Translations under genes and position numbers: made by a program | In this document: piece after piece, positions 23,009 through 32,968 of the stretch | How positions within the stretch are numbered: the stretch's first letter is position 1 | Layout of the letters: every line of letters begins with the position of its first letter | NCBI GenBank assembly: GCA_015501595.1 | Contig: JADNRX010000451.1 | Location: 1 to 41,663, forward strand | Length of the DNA stretch: 41,663 nucleotides | Direction: 5' to 3' | DNA from: Hymenopellis radicata | Taxonomy: Eukaryota; Basidiomycota; Agaricomycetes; Agaricales; Physalacriaceae | The notes under the pieces: generated by a model | Seen by the model: the letters and a program-made list of their open reading frames with translations, nothing else | What the model was told of the DNA's origin: nothing | The model's database searches: none

Positions 23009-23359
23009 GGCTAAAATTTACTTGGTTTCAGTATGACGAGGAACATGCAGGGGGCGCCGGCTTTCACCTGGAATAATTTCCCTTCTTGATATGCGACTAC
23101 GAAGAGCGCAAAAGCGAGTACTAGTAAGAATTAAAAGAGTTCAATTAACCCTTACAGATGAGCGGGTTTGGCTTACTTCAACTAGGACTTGGCGTGCTGC
23201 AGGACGACGCAGCAAATTTACGAGGCGATCTTCGTAGCTCTGAGAGCGTCAGCTGGAAAAATTCTAGCTTACAAGGAAAACACATACCGAGTATTTCCCC
23301 AAATAGCCTAGCACCACCGACCAAGTGTAAACAAGATGGTTCAACGTGGTGATCGTCGG

Positions 23360-23384
23360 TAAGAAAGGGAGGAACGCTCACGTG
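23360..23384 (-). promoter_or_regulatory. shared CACGTG block upstream of F-box E
   Basis: On the minus strand CACGTG (23379-23384) is followed by AGCGTTCCTCCCTTTCTT, about 370 bases before the copy E ATG. It matches the block upstream of plus-strand copies A-D. Confidence 0.4.
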
Positions 23385-23539
23385 CTCCTGGAAAAATTGC
23401 CAATTTTGGCAAACACAGCTTTTGTCATGTCCAGAACATCTCAGACAGCACCGGTATCCACACGCTGTAACAGCGAAGCACCAGGTCGAATGGACACACA
23501 ACGAGACTCATGCTACTCAGAAAGTTCACTGTTGTAGCG

Positions 23540-24472
23540 ACGAACTCTGCACTCTCTCGGGATGTAGCCCACGAAATCGGATTTGTATAGCAGAACATTG
23601 AAATTGCTCATCGAGATAGTCAACGGCAGGCCCCATAGACCTCAGCGGACGTGCGCGACGCGACGCGACTTTGGAGAACTCACCCACGCGACGGTGGAGT
23701 CTAGACTATTTCCTTTTATTGTTGCTCGGAGGAATATACGCTACACGCTAAGTTTCGGAGAAGAAAATTTTTGACAACACTCAACAGAACATCAAGTCTG
23801 GGCCATGGACGCGGTACGTTCTGTCCACCGGCTCGGAAATTGGTCGTACTATTCTTACGACTTCACCTAGTTGAATTATCGTTATGTTCTGCATTCTGCT
23901 TCGCTGTCGCTACAGGGGTTATCGCCTTCCTCTCGTTCGTACCACACTTTTTTCGTCCGCCTCTCAAAAAAAGTATGCTCGTTTAGGAAACTCCTATGCA
24001 CCACGGGCAGTATCAAAATGTGGTTTTGTTTGTTCTCACAATGGCGGTCAACTGACATCTTCCTGACTTCCATCATCAACCCCAAGTCATACTCATACGC
24101 AGGTTCATCCCATAGTATCTGCAGTCTGTCACCATCGAGCAACAGTAATCGCTTGGTCATTCTATTCATCGCACGATATGCCTCATTCTTCAACCTAGCA
24201 CGACGTCACTTCGGGACAGAGTGAGCGCGACGGAACGTTATTCATCGCCCAAGTACTTATTCACCGCTCACTCAGCGTGCAAATAAGCATCAGCTGTTTG
24301 TATCAGTCATCAAATTTAGTATCCGCTTTTCTTCGGTACTCGTGTGGAAAAACGTCACTGCAACAGTCACCAACGATGTCGATCGGGGATGTCTCTTACC
24401 CGGATGTACTTGCGGCTGCTACTATAAAGGCGCTCGGTGGTGCTGTCTGGGAAAGCACAAATCTACATCATA
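23540..24472. other. intergenic upstream of the oxidoreductase
   Basis: No recognisable gene. Short frames occur on both strands. The last 100-200 bases should hold the promoter of the oxidoreductase at 24473, but no convincing TATA or other site was picked out. Confidence 0.35.
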
Positions 24473-25870
24473 ATGGCACCTGTACAGAACTCCGCTGTCA
24501 TTTTCAACGAGATCCCAACCGGTATGTTTAAGTCCAAGTTCAGACTGAATGAATATGCTGAACTAAGACGACTTTATCAGGCTTTCCAGTACCCGGTCAG
24601 ACGACGGTTTACGACACGAGTCATACTATCGACCTCGAGAATGTGCCGCTCAACGGCGGTATCCTGGTAAAGACACTTGTCGTTTCCGTCGATCCCTACC
24701 TCCGAGGAAAGATGCGCGATGCCAGTATCGAATCCTACTCTGTACGATTGGTTTTGCAGCCTCACTCCCATACCACGCTGACATGCCGTTATAGCCCGCA
24801 TATCTCCTTGGACAACCGTATGTTCATCGATTCAGAGCAACACAACGTTAATGACACATCGGCAGATTGTACAACTACGGTGTGGCACGGGTCCTCCGCT
24901 CTAAAAAACCCGACATCAAAGTTGGTGACCATGTTACTGGCATGATTAGTACGTCTGTTCTCCTTTTGGATCCAGCTTCCTTCTGAACAGCCTTCCAGAG
25001 TTCCAAGAGTACTATGTCATCAACGACTTCTCAACAGTGCAAGTGATCACCAAAACCGAACCTTCGCTTCCTTGGTCAGTTTACGTCGGCGCGGCGGGTA
25101 TGCCTGGACGTACTGCATACTTCGCCTACAAGGAATACGCCAAGGCAAAGAAGGGAGGTACCATCTTCGTCAGTACTGGGGCTGGCGCTGTTGGCTCGTG
25201 CGTTCCTCTTTGCTTTCCCACTGATCAGGAACTTGACGCGCTTCGTTTCCTAGGATGGTAATACAATTAGCTAAACTCGACGGCCTGAAGGTTATCGGTT
25301 CTGCAGGATCGGAGGCGAAGGTTCAATTCATGAAAGAAATCGGAGCGGACGTAGCGTTCAACTACAAGACTACCGATACCTTGGAGGTATTGAAGAAGGA
25401 AGGGCCTTTAGATGTGTATGTCACTACTACTGCTCGTGTCTGTCGTGCTCATCGTCTCGTCAGGTACTGGGACAACGTTGGCGGATCTACTCTCGATGCC
25501 GCAATCGAGTCGATGAAAGATTTTGGTCAAATCATCGTCTGCGGTATGATCTCGGCCTACAACGATGCCAAGGGCCAGACTTACAAGGTCTGTCTTATGC
25601 CTTCAATCGCCTTACTCGGACTAACTCCCGCCTTAGAACCTCTGGCAAATCTTCGCGCGCAGCCTTTCTATCAACGGCTTCCTCGAATGGTTCCTCGCAC
25701 CCAAGTGGAACGACGAATTTTACCGTGTCATCCCGAAGAAGTTGGCGGGTGGCGAGATCAAGTACAAGGAGGAAATCACTGAAGGTCTGGAAGGTGCCGG
25801 CGAGGCAATCAGGAAGATCCAGGCGGGCGAGAATTTGGCGAAAAGTGTGATTGTGGTTGCCGATGAGTGA
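24473..25870 (+). CDS. NADP-dependent oxidoreductase, MDR superfamily (8 exons, about 344 aa)
   Basis: Exons deduced by eye: 24473-24521, 24581-24741, 24795-24817, 24866-24948, 24999-25197, 25254-25415, 25464-25587 and 25637-25870. All junctions are GT...AG, phases agree, and the 1035 coding bases have no stop before TGA at 25868-25870. Motifs: VDPYLRGKM in exon 2, VGDHVTG in exon 4, the NADP-binding TGAGAVGS turn at the exon 5/6 junction, VIGSAGSEAKV in exon 6 and DNVGGSTLDAAI in exon 7. These fit the zinc-independent prostaglandin reductase/leukotriene B4 dehydrogenase-like group, which reduces enone double bonds with NADPH; the substrate is unknown. No zinc ligands seen. It converges on F-box F with 194 bases between stops, as in the decayed copy at 32535. 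Confidence 0.88.
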
Positions 25871-26064
25871 TTGTGTCATGCGAGCGTTGCCAGCGTAACT
25901 GTGTAACACTTTACTGTTTTAATCATGAACAATGTGTCCTTCACGTATGCCTACAAATAAGAACGAGTAAAGTGGATTGAAGTACTTCACGTTTGAGGTG
26001 TAAACAAACATCTTCCCATTATCCAGCGTGCACCACCTCGGATTCACACACTCTACGGGCCACT

Positions 26065-27732
26065 TCACTTGGTATCCTTCATGACGATGCCACATTCTAC
26101 CTGAATTGCGCCACAAATGTCCTTCCATCGTTGACCCTTCTTAAAAAACAACCAGCGGGGAACGCGTACTCGTTCCAAGCAATGAGCCGGGCGTTCCACC
26201 CGAGACGATGATGCTGAGCTGAAGCCCATCGTCACGTCCACGCCACTTTCTGATATCCGTCCGACTTGCGTGTCCTCTGGTTGGTCGATCTCCTCGAGCT
26301 GCATATATCTGGATTGTAGCATGTTGTAGATCACAGAAGTCTCTTTTGTTAGGTCAGAGCCCCGAGAGCAGCCACCGATATCGAGGATGCGAAGGCATGG
26401 AAGCCTTGGGGGGACCGCAGTGACCTTCAGTCCAACAATGAACTCAACGGACAGCTTGTCAACAAGGCGGAAGTCCTGAATGCACGGAGTGCACGACAGA
26501 AATCGAAGCAGATTGGAAGTGTTGTCTGCATGTCGCTTCATGCAGATAATATGCAATTTGACCAATCGTTTGCACCCACCCACAAATAAGTCGGGGAAGA
26601 AGTGAACTCTGTCCACGGAAGGGAAGGAAAGAGAAAGCTCGGACAGGGACGGCATTTCGAGAGCTTTGAAGACCTCCTCCAAACACCCAGGTGCAGCGTC
26701 TGCACTTTCCTTGATTATAAATCGAAGAACCTTCGGGAGGCGGGCGACAGTGCCAACGGACGTCTTACAATCACTCCCCAGGTTAACCTCAAGGTCCGCC
26801 AGATTTGTGCTCTGCTGGAGGAAGTCGAGCCCGGCTTCGTCGAAGGCGGAAAAATCACGGAAAGTGGTCAGTTGAGACCATGGAAGGGAGAGGCGTTCGA
26901 ACCGGTGCCACGAAACACAACTACGTGTTTCAAGCACGCGAAGGGAGGGTGCCTTCGCGGCTTCAAATAAATCCAGATTGGCGGTCAAATCTAACTTGGC
27001 GACGTAAATTGTGAGGTGTTCGAGGCTGGAGAAAACATTTCCAGCTGAGAAAGCGGACAATGGGGAGAGGGCAGTTGAAAGAAACTTCCAGCGTGGTATT
27101 GAGACTTCCAGAGCTGCAAATGCCGGATCGGCTGCAAGGGAGTCTGGGCTGCAGCCGGTGATGTATACGGATAAGGGATAGCCTTTAGAACGTTCAATGA
27201 CCAGTGTTGTCTTGTACACAGTCTGGCGAGGAGATATGTATTCGCGATGCTTTTCGGAATTGAACGAGATATATGTCCATAGTTGGGGCAATGACAGCGT
27301 TATGTCTCGCCATTGACGAGAGACCGCCGTCAACGTCCACGGCGCCGTACGCGGATCGAGTGAAAGCACCGAGCCGAATGAAAATCGTGTGTGCCAATTT
27401 GGTACACAATGAAAGAAGATTTCGGATATGATCTCGTTTGGGAGACGGCGGATAGGATGGAGAAGGGATTTCGCATCGGCGAGATGTAATTCTGCCTGCG
27501 TACGCGCCTGGATAAGATGGTCTAGTGCTTCCCTTGCCTGGGCAATCTTTTCGTCCAGGTCCTGAAGTATTTCAGCAGATTTATCCACGACGACGCGGAA
27601 GTCAGCGAGCTCTACGTCAAGTGGTGGGTGGTTCTGGCGAAGAAGCTCGGCAACACGGGAAGTCCGCTCCTTGAGGGGATCTTTGGGATGGAGGGAGAGG
27701 AGGGTGCACGTTGGGCATGGGCTCTCCGCCAT
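26065..27732 (-). CDS. F-box-like protein, copy F (intact, 555 aa)
   Basis: Clean 555-codon frame from the ATG at 27730-27732. Cys6-x2-Cys9 sits at the N-terminus (SPCPTCTLL). A coiled coil covers about 43-90 and the F-box about 91-155 (LHPIRRLPNEIISEIF...LTAVSRQWRDITL...LWTYI). The C-terminal part is LRR-like and ends with the family block HCLERVRVPRWLFF and the motif VECGIVMKD. It is most like copy H (same FNSEKH, SPRQTVYKTTL and SIPRWKFLS blocks). A 5'UTR intron (minus GTAACG...TTTACAG) ends six bases before the ATG. Probable role: substrate receptor of an SCF ubiquitin ligase, inferred from the F-box only. Confidence 0.88.
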   Translation of the reverse strand: MAESPCPTCTLLSLHPKDPLKERTSRVAELLRQNHPPLDVELADFRVVVDKSAEILQDLDEKIAQAREALDHLIQARTQAELHLADAKSLLHPIRRLPNEIISEIFFHCVPNWHTRFSFGSVLSLDPRTAPWTLTAVSRQWRDITLSLPQLWTYISFNSEKHREYISPRQTVYKTTLVIERSKGYPLSVYITGCSPDSLAADPAFAALEVSIPRWKFLSTALSPLSAFSAGNVFSSLEHLTIYVAKLDLTANLDLFEAAKAPSLRVLETRSCVSWHRFERLSLPWSQLTTFRDFSAFDEAGLDFLQQSTNLADLEVNLGSDCKTSVGTVARLPKVLRFIIKESADAAPGCLEEVFKALEMPSLSELSLSFPSVDRVHFFPDLFVGGCKRLVKLHIICMKRHADNTSNLLRFLSCTPCIQDFRLVDKLSVEFIVGLKVTAVPPRLPCLRILDIGGCSRGSDLTKETSVIYNMLQSRYMQLEEIDQPEDTQVGRISESGVDVTMGFSSASSSRVERPAHCLERVRVPRWLFFKKGQRWKDICGAIQVECGIVMKDTK

Positions 27733-28178
27733 TTGTGGCTGTAAATTGGATGTCAGCCGGTAGTCGGCGAAAATGGGCGTCGTTACCTTCTATGCGCGCT
27801 TGGGCCGGATGGGTCAAACAAGAAGTAGGCGTGCTACAGAGGAAGATAAGCAAGTCTGCAAATAAAAGACGCGTATTTGCCTCACGTTCTATAGGTGGAA
27901 ATACGAGTACGGCGTATCAAGTGATGGTCAATTGTCAAGACGCGGAACGTCGGCCCGGCCCGCGGTCAGAGAATTGTAGCAGTGGTACTAGTACTACTAC
28001 TAGTAGGTCACCGCCGTCGCACTTGCGGGCAGAAAAACCAATCCCAGTATATATTCAACTTGGGATCATGAACAACTGAAAGACCTATTGCAATTTTGAA
28101 TAGATTTGAACTCTACGTACAAGCTGCGAAAGACGTGTCGGAGAAATATAATTGAGAAAGGTGGATGTATAGCTCTTT

Positions 28179-28800
28179 CTAGCGAGGAATAGAGGCTTCA
28201 AGAAGGCGAAGGATGGAATGAGTTCCAATATCTTCCTCCCCGCTGATGGATACAGACAAGGGAAGGCTCTTGGAGCGCTCGATAAGCAGCGCCAACCTCT
28301 GACGTGGTGTAACACTGTCCGGGTGCTCGTCGAAAGACGGTGACACGGTTGTCCATAGTCGAGGCCACGAAAGAGCAAGTTCCCTCCATTGGCTGCATAG
28401 CGCGTTAACGCCCACGGCGCCCGATCCGGATCCAGCGAATCTGTCGCCGTGTCCCCCGCCGCGACGCATGGCGTAAATATTTCGGCCATGATCTCTTTCG
28501 AAAGCGAGCGCATGGGGTGGAGAAAAATCTTTGCATCTGCGATGCGGCGTTTGGCTTGCCTACGTGCCTGGATGAGATGCTCCAAGAGCTGCTTCCCCTG
28601 GACAAGCTTCTGTCAATCCAGATTCTGTATAGTCTCCGGCGCTTTCTGCAAGACAAGACAGAACTCCTCCAATTCTACGTCAAGGAGGGGGTCATTTCGA
28701 CTAAGAAGTTCGGTGAGCGTGCACTGCGCGTCTTCAGAGGTTCCTTGATTGGAAGAGATAGAAAGGTGCAGGTAGGACATAGGCTAATGTCTTTCGGCAT
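28179..28800 (-). pseudogene. F-box-like protein, copy G (truncated, frameshifted)
   Basis: The minus-strand ATG at 28798-28800 begins MPKDISLCPTCTFLSL, with the family CxxC, six bases after a 5'UTR intron acceptor (ACCAG). Later blocks are in other frames: LTELLSRNDPLLDVELEEF, LLEHLIQARRQAKRRIADAK with LHPMRSLSKEIMAEIF, then SQWRELALSWPRLWTTV and LLIERSKSLPLSVSISG. It ends ASIPR followed by TAG (28179-28181) where relatives have Trp (TGG). A few family-like residues (KELYIHLS) follow, then homology stops, so about 60 percent of the gene is missing. The subfamily is that of F and H. Several lesions; dead copy. Confidence 0.75.
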
Positions 28801-28839
28801 TTTGGGCTGGTAAAAGGTGTCAGGACGAGCAGTGGGAAT

Positions 28840-29165
28840 CACTCAAACTATTGACCTTGGTATATTTCTGAAAGCGTCGGACTAGCATGCTTTCATAGGT
28901 GATCAAAAAGATCTAATAAGTACAGAACAAGAGTAAGTCCAGGTTATAGGAAAGCCAGGGGGACGTACACTCACGCTTGAGGTCCCGATAATGTGCTAAG
29001 ATTGAGAAGAACGTTTATGCGAGTCGTCCAGTAGCAAGCTCTGAAATCCTCAACAAAGTTGGTGGCTACTGAGCAGGCAATGATGGAACCAAAATCTGCC
29101 TCGGAACATCGGCCCGCGACCCGACACAGACTTTCTTCTGACCACCATCATCTATTCCGTTACTT
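28840..29165. repeat. duplicated spacer block, older copy with empty MITE sites
   Basis: About 320 bases matched by 34985-35482 and 35741 on: ATTGACCTTGGTA..., GTCGGACTAG..., AGTAAGTCC..., CGGAACATCGGCCCGCGACC. It lacks the two insertions that interrupt the other copy: TA at 28934-28935 and TA at 29161-29162 are the undisturbed target sites. Confidence 0.7.
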
Positions 29166-29211
29166 ACCTCGACATCTCGGGCGTTCGCCAAACTTGGCCA
29201 TCTTTTGAGGG

Positions 29212-29237
29212 CACGTCGGCGTGCCCTCTCTTTCTCC
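29212..29237 (+). promoter_or_regulatory. degenerate CACGT(C) block upstream of F-box D
   Basis: CACGTCGGCGTGCCCTCTC at 29212-29230, about 360 bases before the ATG, corresponds to the CACGTG block of the other copies with the core changed to CACGTC. Confidence 0.35.
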
Positions 29238-29277
29238 TTGACGATCGTTCCGCTCACTCAGATTGCCAAGAGCTCTA

Positions 29278-29299
29278 GGTAGGTAGGTAGGTAGGTAGA
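29278..29299. repeat. GTAG microsatellite
   Basis: Five to six units of TAGG/GTAG followed by AAACCGGC. Inverted relative of 19491-19513. Confidence 0.7.
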
Positions 29300-29574
29300 A
29301 ACCGGCACCAGGTCCCTATCATCTAGCTTATTGGCACAATACCCGGTACATCATTCGGCTTCGTTTTTGAGATCTCCGCATCTGACCTTGCGACGAAGCT
29401 GCTCCAGAAATTTCACTATCGACACCCGTCTGACAACCATTACTTCGGTCCATAAGCCAGGCTTGCACTGCGCCGTCAATCACCAGCACTAATCCACCCT
29501 CGGCGGATACCAATAAAACCATCAGGTGAACGACACGAGTTTTGAACAAGACTGAAGCTGATTAAAATCCAGAC

Positions 29575-31316
29575 ATGGCGGATACTGCGAATGCCAAGCG
29601 CTGTCCGACTTGCACTCTTCTTTTCCTTCAGCCCGGCGAAGACACCGGAAAGACGCGTACGGCGCGCGTAGAGGAGCTACTCCGTCAGAACCACCCTCCG
29701 CTTGACGTCGAGCTGTCCGATTTTCGGCAGGTGTTGGAGAACACACGCGCTGCTCTTGAGGATCTCGACTCAAAGATTTCGCAGGCAAAGGAATTGTTGG
29801 ATAATCTCCTCTCAGCCCGTCGGCAGGCACAATCACATTTCGAAGACGCGAAATACCTCCTCCATCCCATGCGTTCCATTCCCAATGAAATTCTTGTCGA
29901 GATATTCGGCTGTTGTATACCGTCGGAGACCCCCACCGACAAAGATCCCGACTCACTCGACCCTCGAGCGTCTCCTTGGCTTTTAACTCGCGTCTCTCAT
30001 CGTTGGAGAGAGCTCGCGGTCAATACGCCTCAGCTGTGGACATGTCTCTTGCTCGACTTCGACAAGCACAGAGGGCACATCTCAAATCATCAGCGTGTGT
30101 ACAAAGTCTGCTTGTTTACTGAGCGGTCGAGAGGTCTCCCTATGACGGTTTATCTCGGAAGCGACGACATTCTCAAGGACCATTCGGTCCTGCCAGTTCT
30201 TGAAGCCAGCATACCTCGTTGGCGGTATCTGGAAGCAAACCTTCCACGGGCATCCTTACAGCGCCTTTCTGGAAACAACTTTTCAATGCTGCGAACATTG
30301 TCCCTGATGTACAATGATGAGCACGAGTGGCGTCTAAATCTTGATGTTTTCAAGTCGGCGCGCGCGCCTGTTCTTCGCCATTTGGAGGTACCCGATGATA
30401 CCCCCTGGCGCGCCTTGGAGCATGTCGCGTTTCCTTGGTCTCAGTTCACCTCTACTATGTCTTTTCCGGCATTCGACGCAGATGGTTTGAACCGTTTGCG
30501 TACCATGGCGAACTTGGAAGAGCTAAGCGTTGTTGCCACTTCAGCCCATACTCCCATTCACAATGTCGTTTCGCTTTTGAAGCTTCGCCGCCTTACCATC
30601 ACTGAGAGCCAAGATGCTGCCGGCCGTAGCAAAGATTTTTTCTCCGCATTGGACCTTCCCACATTGTCTGAACTCACCCTCCTATATGACGACAAATCGG
30701 TCCTTCATTTTCCGACATCGCCTCTTCCGCTCGGGAACTTAACCAAGCTGGAGATCACTTGCGAGATGAATTCGCACAAGGAGAACACCCAGCATATCTT
30801 GAACTTCCTCACCCTCACCCACCGTGTCGAATGGTTGCGCCTTAATGATCTTGAAATGACACTTGAGTTCGCTGACGGCCTCAATCTCGATAAAATCACG
30901 GACGGGTCACCTGTCAGGCTGCCATCTCTGCGCTTCTTGGACATTCACGAATGCGGATTTGCTCCTCCGATAGACAGTGATATCGACATGCTCTTCGAGA
31001 TGTTATATTCCCGATTGCCAGCCGTGACGGTGGAAGGGAACCAGGGGGGGTGGAGACAGCCATTGCTAACGCTTCGTGTAACACTGGCATGGACGACAGT
31101 CCGCCGAGTGCAGCCACGAATGAGACTGGAACGGACTTTGATCCAAGATCGGGGTTGGACTCGGAGGACCATCGCAGATGTCTGAAAAAGGTACGGTTTT
31201 CACGAGGGTTGTATGTTCAGACGAGAACAGAGTGGCCGAAAACTTTTCATGAGCTGACATCAAGGGCAGAACTGGAATGTGGTGTTGCCATGAGCGACAT
31301 GGATGTATTTTCGTAG
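29575..31316 (+). CDS. F-box-like protein, copy D (C-terminal frameshift; 536 aa as read)
   Basis: ATG at 29575, two bases after a 5'UTR intron (GTGAACG...ATCCAG, 29526-29572). Cys10-x2-Cys13, coiled coil (LEDLDSKISQAKELLDNLL), F-box (LHPMRSIPNEILVEIF...TRVSHRWRELAV...LWTCLL) and LRR-like region follow copy C closely. In a run of seven G at 31044-31050 one G appears lost, so the frame leaves the family sequence and stops at 31183-31185 (536 codons). In the -1 frame the family tail continues (ETAIANASCNTGMDD...CLKKVRF...VQTRTEW) to TAG 31314-31316; with the base restored the length is 580 aa, exactly that of copy C. The homopolymer makes sequencing error or polymorphism plausible. Only the last 45 or so residues are affected. 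Confidence 0.82.
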
Positions 31317-31489
31317 TTGATATACATATCTGTATACGATAGCGGAAATTTATTATTCACTAAGGTTCAACGTTCAACGGTTTCGAGCATGCCCATAATT
31401 CTAACCGGTCGTCTTTTGAAGAGCTGACTGACCAAGATCGGAGTCATGCATCCCGCGGTTCTCTGTTTATTACTTCCACGACCACCGAC

Positions 31490-32165
31490 ATCATGTACCC
31501 GCCGCCGCCGCCGACAACGACGAGGCGCAAACTGGGATTTCAGCCTTCTGCCAGCTATTTCTTATCGGTGACAGGCACCCTGCGATGGCGCAGACAGGCA
31601 CCGTTATCAGTTGCCGTGGACGACCACCACGGATCGTCTTCGACGGTGCACGGCGCTGCTACTGTGTGTATATCTTCCCATTTTCCATCGCCTTGGGCAG
31701 GACGACCGCGCCATACCATTTCCTTTAAACGTCGAGGAATAGCCAAGTGCCGGAAGCTGCCTCCCCATCGCCTGGATTCAGCAACAGAGAACGGTCCGAC
31801 GGGAACGCGTCCTACGCTGCTGAAAAACGCGACATGGTGGACCGGGCGCGATGCAGGACTGGAAGTTGTCCATGGTGACCTTTTGCTCGACGGAGGAATC
31901 ATCAAGGCCATCGGAACCCTCGACGCCAGTACATACGGCGACGAGCTGGACGTCGAAGAAGCATGGGTGTCACCTGGGTGCGTCCTTTCGTGTCAGTTCC
32001 ATTTACTTTTCTGACTTGACAGCAGTATTGTTGACTTGCACTCTCATGGGAGTCGAGTCTGCGCCGGGGTTTACGGGCGCGATAGACGGAAATTCATTCA
32101 AGGGCAGCGTTCATCCATGGCTGCGCAGTCTGGACGTATTTAACGCTCACCACCGCGCGTGTGCT
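31490..32165 (+). pseudogene. amidohydrolase N-terminal fragment, AH3
   Basis: Best preserved of the three amidohydrolase fragments. The blocks RPTLLKNATWWTGRD, LEVVHGDLLLDGGIIKAIG and YGDELDVEEAWVSPG are followed by a short intron (GTGCGTCC...GACAGCAG, about 31980-32026) and IVDLHSH, whose HxH would bind catalytic metal. VESAPGFTGAIDGNSFKG and VHPWLRSLD follow after a frameshift. This is the N-terminal region of a metal-dependent amidohydrolase of the CE9-like group seen in mushrooms. Compared with AH2 the start codon region has lost five bases (ATGGC missing before GAGGCGCAAAC), and homology ends near 32150 before most of the catalytic domain. The real substrate is unknown. Confidence 0.65.
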
Positions 32166-32171
32166 CATTAG

Positions 32172-32534
32172 ATGCAGAAAGGTGTGCGGTGGTCTGCGTA
32201 TCTATGGACATCGGGGCGACGTACGCCTTTATCTCATGTCACTTTGTTTTTGATTGACATTATGCCAGGTATAAGACAGCTCGAATCAAACAAGGGCGTA
32301 CATACTGAAAAGCATTAGCTGTGTCCCGACTTTCCTAGACCCCTGGAACACATTGGTGAATGTGCTGTGCTCTAAGGACGTGTCAAGGTCGCCTTAATGT
32401 CCCTTTGTATGTGTATATGGGACTTAACTTTGTCTAGGTTGTCAATCGCTGCTACGAAGCAGTCGTTATCGACGACATCGTTCCTGTACGTGGATTGTCT
32501 CCCCAGGTTCGTCGCTCTTTAATAAATAACACAG
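32172..32534. other. intergenic, no recognisable gene
   Basis: About 360 bases between the amidohydrolase and oxidoreductase fragments. No recognisable coding relic was found. Confidence 0.35.
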
Positions 32535-32833
32535 GTCACAAATCCTGTGTCCTACAACGATGCCAAGGGCCAGACTTACAAGGTCTGTCTTACGCCTTCA
32601 ACCATCTTACTCGGACTAAATCCCGCCTTAGAACCTCTGGCAAAGCTTCGCTCGCGGCGTGTCAATCAACGGCTTCCTCGCACCGAAGTGGACGGACGAT
32701 TTTTACCATGTCATCCCGCAGGGCGAGTGGCGAGATCAAGTACAAGGAGGAGAAGGGTGCTGACGAGGCAATCAGGAAGATCCAAATGGGCGAGAATATG
32801 GCCAAAAGTGTGATTGTGGTCGCTGATTCGTAA
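32535..32833 (+). pseudogene. NADP oxidoreductase 3' fragment (copy of 25550-25870)
   Basis: Begins YNDAKGQTYK with the intron 7 equivalent (GTCTGTC...CCTTAG) and last-exon blocks of the intact gene at 24473-25870: FARGVSINGF, APKWTDDFYHVIP, and AIRKIQMGENMAKSVIVV to TAA. It has lost 12 bases (EWFL missing), lost bases around the KKLAGG equivalent causing a frameshift, and is shortened in the EEITEGLEG region. Exons 1-6 are absent. Its position just before a converging F-box gene (H) mirrors the intact gene before F-box F. Confidence 0.75.
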
Positions 32834-32968
32834 ATGTAGCGATACAGAGGCTCAGGTAACCGGTAGAAGTATCAATGAATTGTATGGTAGCCTAATCAGT
32901 GTAAAGAGTGTGTCCTTCCTTCGTCCGACCCACACTTAATATAGAAACTTTCTTCCCCTTCGTTGGTC

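Noticed and set aside
31044..31060. Programmed frameshift in F-box D at the seven-G run
   Set aside because: No paralogue uses one, no downstream structure is evident, and a simple base loss in a homopolymer explains it.
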